A DNA stretch of 37,939 nucleotides from Actinomycetota bacterium. Its GTDB lineage: Bacteria; Actinomycetota; Acidimicrobiia; Spongiisociales; UBA5794. The position numbers and the translations under genes are program-made. The number at the start of each line of letters is the position of its first letter. Positions within the stretch are counted from its first letter, which is position 1. The notes beneath the pieces are model-generated. The model searched no databases and was not told where the DNA came from. It saw only the letters and a list, made by a program, of their open reading frames with translations. Of the stretch, positions 20,850 to 30,377 are shown one piece after another. The DNA lies in assembly GCA_030125685.1 (NCBI GenBank), contig JASJYA010000004.1, forward strand, positions 1 to 37,939. The letters run 5' to 3'.

Positions 20850-21566
20850 TTAGGCCTGCTTGCTGGAGAACCGCTTCTGGACGCCCCACCTAGTAACGAG
20901 GATCATCGCCTCCAGCGCGATCACGCCGCTCATTTTCGATTCGCCGTAGAGGCGGTTTTTGAACATGATCGGTACCTCGACGATCTCCAGGCCGGCCTGC
21001 TCGGTTCTCCATGCCATCTCTACCTGAAAACCGTATCCCGACGCCTGACATGACGAGGGATCGATCTTGCGCAGCGTCGTGTCTCGAAAGGCTCGAAAAC
21101 CTGCCGTGGCGTCCCTCACTGAGAGACCGAGCATGAACGATGCGTAGCGATTCCCCCCTCGAGACACTGCTTCACGATACCACGGCCATCCTTCGGTTCC
21201 CCCTCCCGGTGTATATCGCGACCCGATCGCGAGGTCTGCCCCGGCGGCGACCGCTGCAACCAGTCGAGGGAGATCGTCCGGATCATGCGAGAAGTCCGCG
21301 TCCATCTCGCATAGGACCTCGTATCCAAGCCCGAGTCCGTACGAGAAACCGGCTGCGTACGCTGGTCCGATCCCTGCCTTCTCCGAGCGGTGCAGAACAT
21401 GCACGCCGGGATCCTCCTCTCGGAGTCCGTCTGCGATCTCTCCGGTTCCGTCAGGGGAGGCGTCGTCAACGATGAGGAGGTCGTAATCGTGGGCTCGAAC
21501 CGCAGACGCGATCAGCGCAATGTTCTCAGATTCGTTGTACGTAGGGACGATGACCAGGACGCGCAT
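20850..21566 (-). CDS. Polyprenol monophosphomannose synthase-like GT2 glycosyltransferase
   Basis: VLVIVPTYNESENI, LLIVDDASPDGTGEIAD, DADFSHDPDDLPRLV, GSRYTPGG, FKNRLYGESKM. Confidence 0.92.
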   Translation of the reverse strand: MRVLVIVPTYNESENIALIASAVRAHDYDLLIVDDASPDGTGEIADGLREEDPGVHVLHRSEKAGIGPAYAAGFSYGLGLGYEVLCEMDADFSHDPDDLPRLVAAVAAGADLAIGSRYTPGGGTEGWPWYREAVSRGGNRYASFMLGLSVRDATAGFRAFRDTTLRKIDPSSCQASGYGFQVEMAWRTEQAGLEIVEVPIMFKNRLYGESKMSGVIALEAMILVTRWGVQKRFSSKQA

Positions 21567-21638
21567 AAAGCAGTGTTCCATACTGAGAGTCTCGGCGCAC
21601 GCCGAGGATCTCTTAAGCGGCGATTACGACCAACGACT

Positions 21639-21668
21639 CCTGTCACCTTGTCAGCTGTCGTCTGTCAT
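21639..21668. repeat. Short degenerate repeat (TGTCA-rich) running into the DUF4193 stop
   Basis: cctgtcaccttgtcagctgtcgtctgtcat. Confidence 0.5.
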
Positions 21669-22006
21669 GACGCGCAATCGAAGCAGATCTTCTTTCGCTT
21701 CACCGCGAGTTGGCTGATGCGTTTCACGAGGAAACAGCTTGAACAGACGAATTCATCTGAGGACGCCGCATCGACTTCCTGGCCCTCCATTGAGATCTCC
21801 GCCCGCCGGATCGCACGCATCTCGGCGGCTTCATCCACGACGAGCGTCTCGTGTGCTTCGTCCTCCGTGAGCATCTCGAGCTCTTCGGCTTCGAGTTCAT
21901 CGAGTGCAGCAGCCGGTTCCGATTCCTGACGATCGGAGCTACTCGCTTTTTGCGAACTGTCAGCAGCGGAGCTGTCGGCCAAGTCCTTGGGGGTATCGGT
22001 GGTCAT
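21665..22006 (-). CDS. DUF4193-like protein with C-terminal zinc ribbon
   Basis: Acidic N-terminus, then DEFVCSSCFLVKRISQLAVKRKKICFDCAS (paired CxxC). Confidence 0.8.
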   Translation of the reverse strand: MTTDTPKDLADSSAADSSQKASSSDRQESEPAAALDELEAEELEMLTEDEAHETLVVDEAAEMRAIRRAEISMEGQEVDAASSDEFVCSSCFLVKRISQLAVKRKKICFDCAS

Positions 22007-22075
22007 GGGCCTCTCGTCTCGCTTCTGTCTCTCGGCGCGGAGCATACCGAATTCGCGAAGCAGTGCAATCAGTTC

Positions 22076-22957
22076 TCAGATCACAAAGTCGAGGACTCGG
22101 GGCAGTACTTCAACTTCTATAGATCCGCTCCCGATCAGCTCGCCGTCTGCTTCGACCAGCCACGAGTCCGGGACGTCTATGCGAATCGACCCGCCGGAGT
22201 ACCGCTTAACACCCTTGTGTGTGAGATGAGTCCCCATGAGAATTCTCGGCATTACCACGAACGCCTGACGTCGTGGAGTGAGGAACACCTGCACGTCCAT
22301 CTTCCCGTCGACGAGGGTCGAGCGCGGCGCGATGTTCATCCCCCCACCGAAGAATTGACCATTCGCCACTACAACGTTGATCGCATCGCCTTGGTACCGG
22401 TGCTGGTCGACGACGACGCTCACGCGTCCCCCACGAAACACGCTGAGCGCTAGCCAGAACGCCGTCCGATACCGAAGCGCTCCCACCCATCGAGGAAAGC
22501 GGTTTGCTGTGGCTGCCGCCGCAGCCCCTACGCCAAGGTTCATGGCATTGACAAAATAGAGGGTCCCGAAGGCGCCTGTCACTCTCCCGATGTCGATGGC
22601 GTACAGTTCCGGTTTCGCAATCCTCGCCAAACCGGCTTCCACTCCACGCTCGTGGCCAAAGGTCTTCACAAAATCGGCGCCGGATCCGACGGGCACAACA
22701 CCAACCGTGAAACGCTCGTCACAGCCCGAAGCCATCAGTGCGTTGACAACCAGATGGTTCGTGCCGTCGCCCCCCACGGCGATGAATCGGCGGTAACCCT
22801 CCCCCACCGCGTTGGTGACTCGGGCGATGACATCCTCCCCGCTACTCGACTCCTCAAACGTTGCATCCAGGCCGAGACCATGCGAGACCCGCACCACGTC
22901 CTCGAGCAGCGGCGTGAATCTGCCTGCGGCCGGATTTACCACCCCAAACCATGTCAT
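22076..22957 (-). CDS. Diacylglycerol kinase / YegS-type lipid kinase
   Basis: VNPAAGRFTPLLEDV, FIAVGGDGTNHLVVNALM, GVVPVGSGADFVKTFG. Confidence 0.92.
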   Translation of the reverse strand: MTWFGVVNPAAGRFTPLLEDVVRVSHGLGLDATFEESSSGEDVIARVTNAVGEGYRRFIAVGGDGTNHLVVNALMASGCDERFTVGVVPVGSGADFVKTFGHERGVEAGLARIAKPELYAIDIGRVTGAFGTLYFVNAMNLGVGAAAAATANRFPRWVGALRYRTAFWLALSVFRGGRVSVVVDQHRYQGDAINVVVANGQFFGGGMNIAPRSTLVDGKMDVQVFLTPRRQAFVVMPRILMGTHLTHKGVKRYSGGSIRIDVPDSWLVEADGELIGSGSIEVEVLPRVLDFVI

Positions 22958-25470
22958 CGTGGTTCACCTACCGCAACGATACCTCGATCGATCAAGGTGA
23001 GCGCTTCGTGCGCGACTTTCCGGTAGGTGGGGAAGCCGTCCCGTATTTGGCGGAGCAGATCGAGGAGTTGGCGCGAAGAACGCACGAAGTCTCCTGCGAG
23101 CAGATCATCGACTTCGAAGATATCTGCGAGGTCGAAACCCGATGCCCAAGCGTGCATCGAATCCACAAGGCCGACGTCGGGCTGACGACTCTCATCAAGA
23201 CCCTCGCGCCTTTCTCGATCACCGATCAATTCGGAGATCTCCGCGATGTTCTCCATGGGCTCCAACGCGAATCCGGCCCGGGGCGTCTGAGACACGTCGC
23301 CACCGCGAGCTTGATACGTAAAAATGGAGGCAAGAGCGCCGAATTCAGCGGGTCCGAGAGCGTCGAACACACCAACACGGAGAGTTTCGGCCAGCAGGAG
23401 GTCGAGCTCGCTGTAGATGCGGCGCAGGGAGACGCCGCGTTCGGTAAGCGCCCATCCTCGTGTGTACGCCGTGCCATCGAGCACACGCTTGATCCGATCG
23501 AATTTCTCTGCGACGTCGTTCGTGCTTGCGCGTTCGACACGCCGCTCAAGCCGTCTGACATCGCGCTCCGCGCGTCGTGCTCGATCGGCCCAGTGCAGGT
23601 GATCGTCAAGATCCGGGCATCCATGCACGCCGTTCGCACCGCTGTCGGGGAAGAGGGGTTTCGGCGTCTCTACTGGGACAAACGTCTCAAGCATGGACGC
23701 GACTTCGCTCCGGTAGGATCCGTCCTGGGGGCGCAACGGAGTAGGCAGCGTCATCTCGCCCACAACGTGTGCTGCCTTGGGAAGATCCCGCAATCGAATC
23801 ATCAGGCGTCTCGCAGAAACTCCTGTAAACGAGAGTTTCGGCTGTCCACCGCCCCAGGACCGCCCCAGAAGCACCAACGTGTCGTCGGCGACCTTCAGAA
23901 CGACGCCGGGCTGAAGCAGTTGCATGTCTGCTTGTCGCTTTGGGGCGTGCCCTCCGGGATCAGTGATCTCCCAGATATCGCCACGATCACACTCGGCCGC
24001 ACTCCGGAAGGTTTTGGCGTCCCTCCGACGGTCGACCAGGTTGGCGCGAAGGCGCTCCAGCCTGTGTCCAACCGCGAAGTTTGCGAACGACGCACCCAGG
24101 AGGTTGTGGGCTTCCTCGCTGTCGTACCGTGCTATCAGGTTGACCGCCATGTTGTACGTCGGGGTAAAGCTTGATGCAAGGGGGTTGGCGCCTCGAGCTG
24201 CGATGGCTGTGACCCGGTCGAACGGAACGTAGGGGCTGAAGATCACGACCGCAGTCCCTTCAGAGTCGATACCCCTGCGACCCGCACGTCCCGTCAATTG
24301 GGTGTAATCACTCGCCTTGAGTAACTCATGGCTCTCGCCGTCGAATTTGCTCAACGAGTCGAGCACGACAGTCCGGGCGGGCATATTTATTCCAAGCGCG
24401 AGAGTCTCCGTAGCTGCGACAAACTTCACTAGGCCAGATAGAAAGAGCTCCTCGACCGCCTCCTTGAAGGCAGGGATGAGGCCGGCGTGGTGCGCGGCCG
24501 CACCCCGCTCAATGGTCGCGATCCAGCGTTCAAAACCCAGCACAGACAAGTCGCCCGGAGTCAGATGAGCTACGTGGCGTTCGGCGATCGCACGGATCTC
24601 GATACGTTCCGCTTCCGAGGTGAGTTCGAAGCCCGCGTTGGCCACCTCTTCTGCCGTCTGATCGCAGCCCTTCCTTGAAAACACGAAGTAGATGCATGGG
24701 AGAAGGCTCTCCATACCGAGGCGTTTGACGACGGCCACTCGGCGAGGAGAGGAGAAACGCCGATGCCTGCCCCTGCTCGATGCGAGCATTTTCCGAATGG
24801 CGCCGTTGGGTCGCCCGTTCTTCCCAAAGACAGGCGCCATGGCTACCTGACCATCTCTGTGACGGTCACGCCACATGTACATGGAGGTGAGAGGCACAGG
24901 ACGGTCGGTCTCGACCACAAGATCGCATTGACCCCTCCGTTGGCGCACCCACTCCGTGAATTCTTCGGGGTTCGCGACCGTCGCGGACAAACAAACGATT
25001 TTCGTCCGCTGGGAGAGGTGGATGATGATCTCCTCCCACACGGAGCCTCGATGCCGATCAGCGAGATAGTGGACTTCGTCGAGGACGACAAGTCCGAGAT
25101 TGTCGAGAGCCGCAGATCCTTCGTAGATCATATTGCGAAGAACTTCGGTCGTCATCACGACGATGGGAGCGTCGCCGTTGATGACATTGTCTCCGGTGAG
25201 TAGGCCGACACTTTCGGCGCCATGGTCGCCAACGAGATCGTTGAACTTCTGATTCGACAACGCTTTGATGGGAGTCGTGTAAAAAGCGCGCTCTCCTTTC
25301 GCGATGGTGAGCGCAATAGATCCTTCCGCGACCAGCGTCTTTCCCGCTCCCGTCGGTGCAGTCACGACCACTGATCCTCCGCGGTCGACGTAGCCGAGAG
25401 CTTCGATTTGAAACGCATCAGGTGAGAACGGGAGCTGGGACAGGAAGCGGTCAAGAGCGGGGCTTGTCAT
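22954..25470 (-). CDS. helY: DEAD/DEAH-box RNA helicase, HelY/Ski2-Mtr4 type
   Basis: VVTAPTGAGKTLVAEG, VVLDEVHYLADRHRGSVWEE, CLSATVANPEEFTEWV, QLTGRAGRRGIDSEGTAVV; next to tatC. Confidence 0.94.
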   Translation of the reverse strand: MTSPALDRFLSQLPFSPDAFQIEALGYVDRGGSVVVTAPTGAGKTLVAEGSIALTIAKGERAFYTTPIKALSNQKFNDLVGDHGAESVGLLTGDNVINGDAPIVVMTTEVLRNMIYEGSAALDNLGLVVLDEVHYLADRHRGSVWEEIIIHLSQRTKIVCLSATVANPEEFTEWVRQRRGQCDLVVETDRPVPLTSMYMWRDRHRDGQVAMAPVFGKNGRPNGAIRKMLASSRGRHRRFSSPRRVAVVKRLGMESLLPCIYFVFSRKGCDQTAEEVANAGFELTSEAERIEIRAIAERHVAHLTPGDLSVLGFERWIATIERGAAAHHAGLIPAFKEAVEELFLSGLVKFVAATETLALGINMPARTVVLDSLSKFDGESHELLKASDYTQLTGRAGRRGIDSEGTAVVIFSPYVPFDRVTAIAARGANPLASSFTPTYNMAVNLIARYDSEEAHNLLGASFANFAVGHRLERLRANLVDRRRDAKTFRSAAECDRGDIWEITDPGGHAPKRQADMQLLQPGVVLKVADDTLVLLGRSWGGGQPKLSFTGVSARRLMIRLRDLPKAAHVVGEMTLPTPLRPQDGSYRSEVASMLETFVPVETPKPLFPDSGANGVHGCPDLDDHLHWADRARRAERDVRRLERRVERASTNDVAEKFDRIKRVLDGTAYTRGWALTERGVSLRRIYSELDLLLAETLRVGVFDALGPAEFGALASIFTYQARGGDVSQTPRAGFALEPMENIAEISELIGDRERREGLDESRQPDVGLVDSMHAWASGFDLADIFEVDDLLAGDFVRSSRQLLDLLRQIRDGFPTYRKVAHEALTLIDRGIVAVGEPR

Positions 25471-25474
25471 TCGA

Positions 25475-26188
25475 TCACTTTCTGAGAATGAACCTGATGG
25501 AGAGAATCGAGATCTCGAACAAGATGTAGAGCGGCCCGGCGAGCATGAGCAGTGTCAGCGGATCGCCCGACGGCGTTATCACGGCCGCCGCGACGAGGAT
25601 GATGATGACAGCCCACCGCCTGTTCGATCTGAGTTTCTCGCTCGTCACCACCCCCATGGCGGCCGCGGCGAAGAGAAACACGGGGAACTCGAAAGCGATG
25701 CCGAACATCAAGATGAAGCGCATCGAAAATTTCAGATACGCGTCAACTCCGACCAAGGGTTGCAGAGCGTCTCCCCCGAAGTCGAGAAGGAACACGAGTC
25801 CGCGCTCAAGTGCGATGTAGCCGACAATCACGCCTGCCATGAACAACAGAGCGAACACGCCCGAGACTGGGTACGCCCACCTCTTCTCTCTATCGGAGAG
25901 CGCTGGAGCAACGAAACGCCACGACTGGTAGAGAATGACGGGCGATGCTAGCAGCGCGCCTCCAAAAAGGCTCACGCGCATCACGGCGGAGAAAGCTCCC
26001 GTGACGGTGAAGAAAGGTAGGGCATCGTCGGCGCCTGCGAGCCGGTACGGACGAATGATGAGATCGAGGATCTCGTCGCTGAAGAAGAAGGCGATGAGCG
26101 AGCCTATGGCGATGGCGATGACGGCTTTGAAGAGACGAGAGCGAAGCTCCAGCAGATGTGTCTTGATGGCCATGGATCCGCCGGTCAC
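25475..26188 (-). CDS. tatC: Sec-independent protein translocase TatC
   Basis: HLLELRSRLFKAVIAIAIGSLIAFFFSDEILDLIIRP, ALLFMAGVIVGY, FAFEFPVF-like region, six-TM pattern. Start may be MAIKTH at 26173. Confidence 0.95.
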   Translation of the reverse strand: MTGGSMAIKTHLLELRSRLFKAVIAIAIGSLIAFFFSDEILDLIIRPYRLAGADDALPFFTVTGAFSAVMRVSLFGGALLASPVILYQSWRFVAPALSDREKRWAYPVSGVFALLFMAGVIVGYIALERGLVFLLDFGGDALQPLVGVDAYLKFSMRFILMFGIAFEFPVFLFAAAAMGVVTSEKLRSNRRWAVIIILVAAAVITPSGDPLTLLMLAGPLYILFEISILSIRFILRK

Positions 26189-26598
26189 GCGGAACTCTTC
26201 TCTCCGGATGGCTGGTCAGGCTCCTGATCCCCGGCTTCGTCCTTGGCCCCGTCCTCGTCCCGTTCGCCGTTGAGATCTCTGGAGTCGGTCTTATCCTCCG
26301 AGGGCTTCGAGGATGCCTGATCACCCATTTTCACGTCGAGATTCAAGTCCATGACTGTACCGGCGGCAGTCCTCAGCTCATCCTTGGTCGCTTCGAAGTC
26401 CGCTTTGAGCGACCGAATGGGTCCCGTCGCCTCCCCGAACTCGCCGTCGAACGCGTCCGTAAAGGAGCGAGTCGCCTCCCTCGCCTTGGTCATCAGCTCT
26501 CCCGCCTTCCTGGCGAGCTCGGGGAGACGGTCCGGCCCGAACACCAGAAGAGCCACGATGGCGATAAATGCAATCTCTCCAAATCCGACAGAACCCAT
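26185..26598 (-). CDS. Twin-arginine translocase TatA/TatB component
   Basis: MGSVGFGEIAFIAIVALLVFGPDRLPELARKAGELMTKARE with FGP hinge and amphipathic helix. Confidence 0.93.
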   Translation of the reverse strand: MGSVGFGEIAFIAIVALLVFGPDRLPELARKAGELMTKAREATRSFTDAFDGEFGEATGPIRSLKADFEATKDELRTAAGTVMDLNLDVKMGDQASSKPSEDKTDSRDLNGERDEDGAKDEAGDQEPDQPSGEKSSA

Positions 26599-26617
26599 AA
26601 TGGGGCGATGGTAGGAC

Positions 26618-26697
26618 TGCTGTCAGCCTTCAGCTATCAGCTGTCAGCCTTCTGACATCTGGCATCTGGTATCTGGTATCAGCTTTTGGCTGTCAGG
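26618..26697. repeat. Degenerate short tandem repeats (TCTGGYR and TCAGCTRTCAG units)
   Basis: ctgtcagccttcagctatcagctgtcagccttctgacatctggcatctggtatctggtatcagcttttggctgtcag. Confidence 0.75.
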
Positions 26698-26975
26698 TGG
26701 TTCATCCAGTCGTCTTCGTCGAGCAGTGAGACGAATGTGTCGACTTCGGCCTCGGTGATCGGCGGCGCAGCCAGTGTGATCTCATAGTTGACTCCGGTGG
26801 CGAGAAGGATGCTGACCACTCTGGGAGTAGCGGGGCGGATCTGAACACCTGAACACGTCGGGCAGACAAACCGATAGGATCCTGCTTCTCCCACGCCGGT
26901 GAGTTCAAGTGCGATGTCGGAAGTCGAGAGTTCGACGTCTCCGCATCCCTCGCATGTTGTCCTGATGGTTGTCAT
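26679..26975 (-). CDS. Small zinc-ribbon protein (98 aa), unknown function
   Basis: MTTIRTTCEGCGDVELSTSDIALELTGVGEAGSYRFVCPTCSGVQIRPATPRVVSILLATGVNYEITLAAPP... with paired CxxC. Confidence 0.75.
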   Translation of the reverse strand: MTTIRTTCEGCGDVELSTSDIALELTGVGEAGSYRFVCPTCSGVQIRPATPRVVSILLATGVNYEITLAAPPITEAEVDTFVSLLDEDDWMNHLTAKS

Positions 26976-27013
26976 TGCTGCTCCAGTTGCCAGCGTCCAT
27001 ACAGGCATCGGCA

Positions 27014-27060
27014 TGAAAAACGGAGAGTAAAGGACTATTCATCTAATAGTCACTCCGTTT
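27014..27060 (-). terminator. Intrinsic terminator at the end of the pafBC transcription unit
   Basis: Minus strand AACGGAGTGACTATTAGATGAATAGTCCTTTACTCTCCGTTTTT. Nested stems AACGGAG/CTCCGTT and GACTATT/AATAGTC, then a T-run; the pafC TGA (27052..27050) is inside the stem. Confidence 0.75.
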
Positions 27061-27988
27061 GCGCATAACGCGCTCGGATACGCGTTCGGAGGTCAGCCAT
27101 GGCAGCGAGGACTGCCTGCCCTTCGATGTCGCAGACCGCATCTCCCAGTCGCAGGAGCAGTCTCGCTGCGACGAGGGGATCTGAAACAGACATCGTGACT
27201 CTCTGGCTTCCGTCTCCGAGTTCAACAGCGTCCACCGGGTAGTACTCCGCCACCCAGCGCGAGGAGGAGTCCGTCGTAAAAGTAACGTGCACGTCACTCT
27301 CGCTAGGTCGGTAGCGGACGATTCCGTCGGAGGACATCTCCGTCGGTTCGTATGTCTCCTCGAGTTCTTCGATGTCTCCGATTCGATCAACTCTGAAGAT
27401 CCTCTCCGCTCCCGCCATTCGACAGAAGCCGGAGAGGTACCAGTTGCCGAGGTTGAAGAAGACCGATTGGCCCTCCACCTCGCGTGTTGTGCGCACGTTT
27501 GTTGCAAGCCCCACGTATTCGATGCGAGCAACGTGGCGCCGCCCTATCACACCGTTGAGAACGGACACGCCTTGTGGCGTCGGGACGTCGAAGTGAACTA
27601 GCGACTCCGCGTCAGGAATGACGACCGCCGTCAATTTCGCGACGGCTGACTTGAGCGCGGCAGGCGCCTGGTCAGATTCAATGAAGGTCATGCCTGCCGC
27701 AAGCAGCCCGAGAGCCTCGGTTGCGGTCAATCGCACGGGGCGGGAGAAGTATTCAGCCGCGTCGACGTACACCTCGTTCTCGGAAACGTCGACGTCGATC
27801 AAGTCGCCTGGCCCATATCCAGGGAGGCCCGTCATGAACACGAGGTGCAGGTCTTTAACGAGATCCGGCTTGTCCTTGTAGTCGAACCGCGCGACGAGAT
27901 CATCGATGTCAGCGCCTCCATGTTCAATGATCCATGGCAGGACGGCAAGGATTCTCGACAAACGATGCGCTGTTTTGTCGGAACTCAT
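27050..27988 (-). CDS. pafC: WYL-domain transcriptional regulator PafC
   Basis: N-terminal HTH (RLSRILAVLPWIIEHGGADIDDLVARF), WYL-type region (RRHVARIEYVG...NWYLSGFCRMAGAERIFRVDRI); next to pafB. Confidence 0.9.
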   Translation of the reverse strand: MSSDKTAHRLSRILAVLPWIIEHGGADIDDLVARFDYKDKPDLVKDLHLVFMTGLPGYGPGDLIDVDVSENEVYVDAAEYFSRPVRLTATEALGLLAAGMTFIESDQAPAALKSAVAKLTAVVIPDAESLVHFDVPTPQGVSVLNGVIGRRHVARIEYVGLATNVRTTREVEGQSVFFNLGNWYLSGFCRMAGAERIFRVDRIGDIEELEETYEPTEMSSDGIVRYRPSESDVHVTFTTDSSSRWVAEYYPVDAVELGDGSQRVTMSVSDPLVAARLLLRLGDAVCDIEGQAVLAAMADLRTRIRARYAQTE

Positions 27989-28908
27989 CGGGCTCCCCCG
28001 ATGTAGGAGAGGAACGACTCGATGAGCTCGGGTGGGGACTCGATGACAGCCCTGTCATCGAAGCCGATGAGCCAACCGATGAATGCAGATTCGGATGTCA
28101 CATGAACCTCGGCGACCACAGAGTCGTCGTCGCGCGAGACGATCGTGGCATTCGCTGCCTGACGAACCGCAACCTCCCCAACGTCCCGGTCAAAGCGAAC
28201 GGTCGCGGTCGTGTCCTGCACGTCAGGAGCAGTCGTCACGTTGGACAGCGCTCGTCGGACGTCGAAACCGCTCGGACGATCAAATGCGTCGGCCGTTTCA
28301 TCAACCGTGAAGAGTTCCATGCGATCGACGCGGAACGTCTTCACGGTCGATGGATCCCCCATCTCGGGCGCGAGGAGGTACCAGTGGCCGAACCTGTGCC
28401 CGAGGCCGTAGGGCTCGACGGTCCGCTTCCGGCCGCGGTACGTCATCGATATTCGATGGCGATCAACAACAGCCCCGAACAGTTCACCGAGAACGTCGAG
28501 GTCGTGCCCTAGGTCAGCGGCGATTGATGCACCCGATGGGAGCGGCGCTCCACCGAGCTTGAATATTGCGGCGGCCTCGGTCGCTTGCCCACCGAAGCGG
28601 ACAGCCTGGGCTGCGAGCAGAAGAGCGGACCGCTCTTCGTCTGTGAGACCTGGATCTGGGATTGCATACTCATCTGCGGGGACGACGTACCCGAGTTCCA
28701 CTTCCCAAGCGTCGGTGTGTCGCAGCGCGAGGGGAACGCCCAGCTTCCGAAGGAGATCCTTGTCGCGTTCGAACGTTCTGCGAAAGGCGTCGTCTGAGGC
28801 CTGATCGTAGCCCTTGACGGTATTTCGGATCTCGTCAGCGGTCACCGGACGAGAAACGGTGAGGAGATAGGCGAGTAGATTCAAGATACGTTCGACGACC
28901 TTCTGCAT
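27985..28908 (-). CDS. pafB: WYL-domain transcriptional regulator PafB
   Basis: ERILNLLAYLLTVSRPVTADEIRNTVKGY...FERDKDLLRKLGVPL; WYL region GRKRTVEPYGLGHRFGHWYLLAPEMG. Confidence 0.92.
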   Translation of the reverse strand: MQKVVERILNLLAYLLTVSRPVTADEIRNTVKGYDQASDDAFRRTFERDKDLLRKLGVPLALRHTDAWEVELGYVVPADEYAIPDPGLTDEERSALLLAAQAVRFGGQATEAAAIFKLGGAPLPSGASIAADLGHDLDVLGELFGAVVDRHRISMTYRGRKRTVEPYGLGHRFGHWYLLAPEMGDPSTVKTFRVDRMELFTVDETADAFDRPSGFDVRRALSNVTTAPDVQDTTATVRFDRDVGEVAVRQAANATIVSRDDDSVVAEVHVTSESAFIGWLIGFDDRAVIESPPELIESFLSYIGGAR

Positions 28909-28950
28909 CGATCTCAGGGTATCGCTCAGGACGCCGATGTGGAAGGAGTG

Positions 28951-30324
28951 TCAAAGACTTTCGATCAAACGATCGACGCGGTCGTCATAGGCCTTGAACG
29001 GGTCTTTGCAGAGCACGGTTCGTTGGGCTTGATCGTTGACCTTGAGATGCACCCAGTCGACCGTGAAGTCTCTTCGCTTCGCCTTTGCCGCCTTGATGAA
29101 CTCGCCACGCAGGCGAGCGCGCGTTGTGGCCGGTGGTTTGATCATTGCTTCGGTGATGGCTTCTTCGGTGACGACCCTGTCTATCAATCCTGCGTGCTCC
29201 ATCTTGTAGTAGAGGCCACGGTCGCGATTGATGTCGTGATAGTTGAGGTCTATGAGCGCCAGCCTCGGTGAAGACAGAGGCAGGTCGTGTCTGAGACGGA
29301 ATCGTTCCATCAAATGGTACTTCGCCACCCAGTCGACCTCGCGATGAAGCGTCAGAGGATCCTTCTCGAGACCGGTGAGCAGGTGCTCCCACATTGCGAT
29401 CGCCCGCTCGACCTCAGGCGCAAATCCAGAGACTCTGGCGTAGCGCATGACGCGTTCGAGGTACTCCCACTGGATGTCGAGGCCGGAGAGTTCCCTTCCG
29501 TTGGCAAGCCTGACTCTGTGTCTGCAAGAAATGTCGTGGCTGATCTCGCGGATCGCCCTGATCGGGTTCTCGAGCGTCAGATCCCTGAATACAACCTCGT
29601 CTTCGAGCATCTGGAGTATCGCGATTGTCGCCCCCATCTTGGCGTATGTCACGTACTCGGACATGTTCGAGTCACCGGAGATCACATGCAGTCGGCGGTA
29701 CCGCTCGGCGTCCGCATGGGGTTCGTCGCGGGTGTTGATAATCGGTCTTGACCTCGTTGTGGCGGATGAGCTTCCCTCCCATATGTGCTCAGAACGTTGC
29801 GCAAGGGAGTAGATGACACCTCTGGTGGTGTTGAGCAGTTTGCCTGCTCCGGCCCAGATCTGGCGTGTCACGAGATATGGGATCAAGGTGTCGATTGTTC
29901 GTTCGAAGTCTGCATGGCGTCTGATGAGATAGTTCTCATGGCATCCATATGAATTTCCCGCGGAATCGGTATTGTTGCGGTAGAGGTAGATGTCCCCGCG
30001 GATGCCCTCTTCACCAAGGCGTTGTTCCGCTGACTCGACAAGTCCTTCGAGGATTCGCTCGCCGGCCTTGTCATGGGCGACGACGTCATAGAGGTTGTCG
30101 CACTCCGGGGTCGCGTACTCTGGGTGGCTCCCGACGTCAAGGTAGAGGCGGGCGCCGTTCTCCAGAAATACGTTCGAGGACCGGCCCCACGATACGACAC
30201 GGCGGAACAGGTACCTGGCCACTTCGTCGGGGGACAGCCGTCTCTGCCCACGAAGGACGCAGGTGACGCCGTACTCGTTCTCGATTCCGAAAATCCTTCT
30301 CTGCACGCGATCAGCGTACCCCAT
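28951..30324 (-). CDS. pafA: Pup--protein ligase PafA
   Basis: [79 protein letters not shown]. Confidence 0.97.
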   Translation of the reverse strand: MGYADRVQRRIFGIENEYGVTCVLRGQRRLSPDEVARYLFRRVVSWGRSSNVFLENGARLYLDVGSHPEYATPECDNLYDVVAHDKAGERILEGLVESAEQRLGEEGIRGDIYLYRNNTDSAGNSYGCHENYLIRRHADFERTIDTLIPYLVTRQIWAGAGKLLNTTRGVIYSLAQRSEHIWEGSSSATTRSRPIINTRDEPHADAERYRRLHVISGDSNMSEYVTYAKMGATIAILQMLEDEVVFRDLTLENPIRAIREISHDISCRHRVRLANGRELSGLDIQWEYLERVMRYARVSGFAPEVERAIAMWEHLLTGLEKDPLTLHREVDWVAKYHLMERFRLRHDLPLSSPRLALIDLNYHDINRDRGLYYKMEHAGLIDRVVTEEAITEAMIKPPATTRARLRGEFIKAAKAKRRDFTVDWVHLKVNDQAQRTVLCKDPFKAYDDRVDRLIESL

Positions 30325-30344
30325 GAGTCAGCTGTCAGGCATCA

Positions 30345-30374
30345 GGTGTCAGCTGACAGCAGTCAGCCGACACC
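30345..30374. repeat. Inverted repeat (hairpin) between prcA and pafA
   Basis: GGTGTCAGCTGAC AGCA GTCAGCCGACACC: 13-bp arms with one mismatch that can form G-U in minus-strand RNA, 4-nt loop, no T-tract. Confidence 0.75.
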
Positions 30375-30377
30375 TGC

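Noticed and set aside
22951-24174. 407-aa plus-strand ORF antisense to helY
   Set aside because: Entirely opposite a clear helicase gene; composition looks like a high-GC shadow frame, with no recognisable domain.
26618-26697. CRISPR array
   Set aside because: Units are 7-8 bp, degenerate and contiguous, without regular unique spacers.
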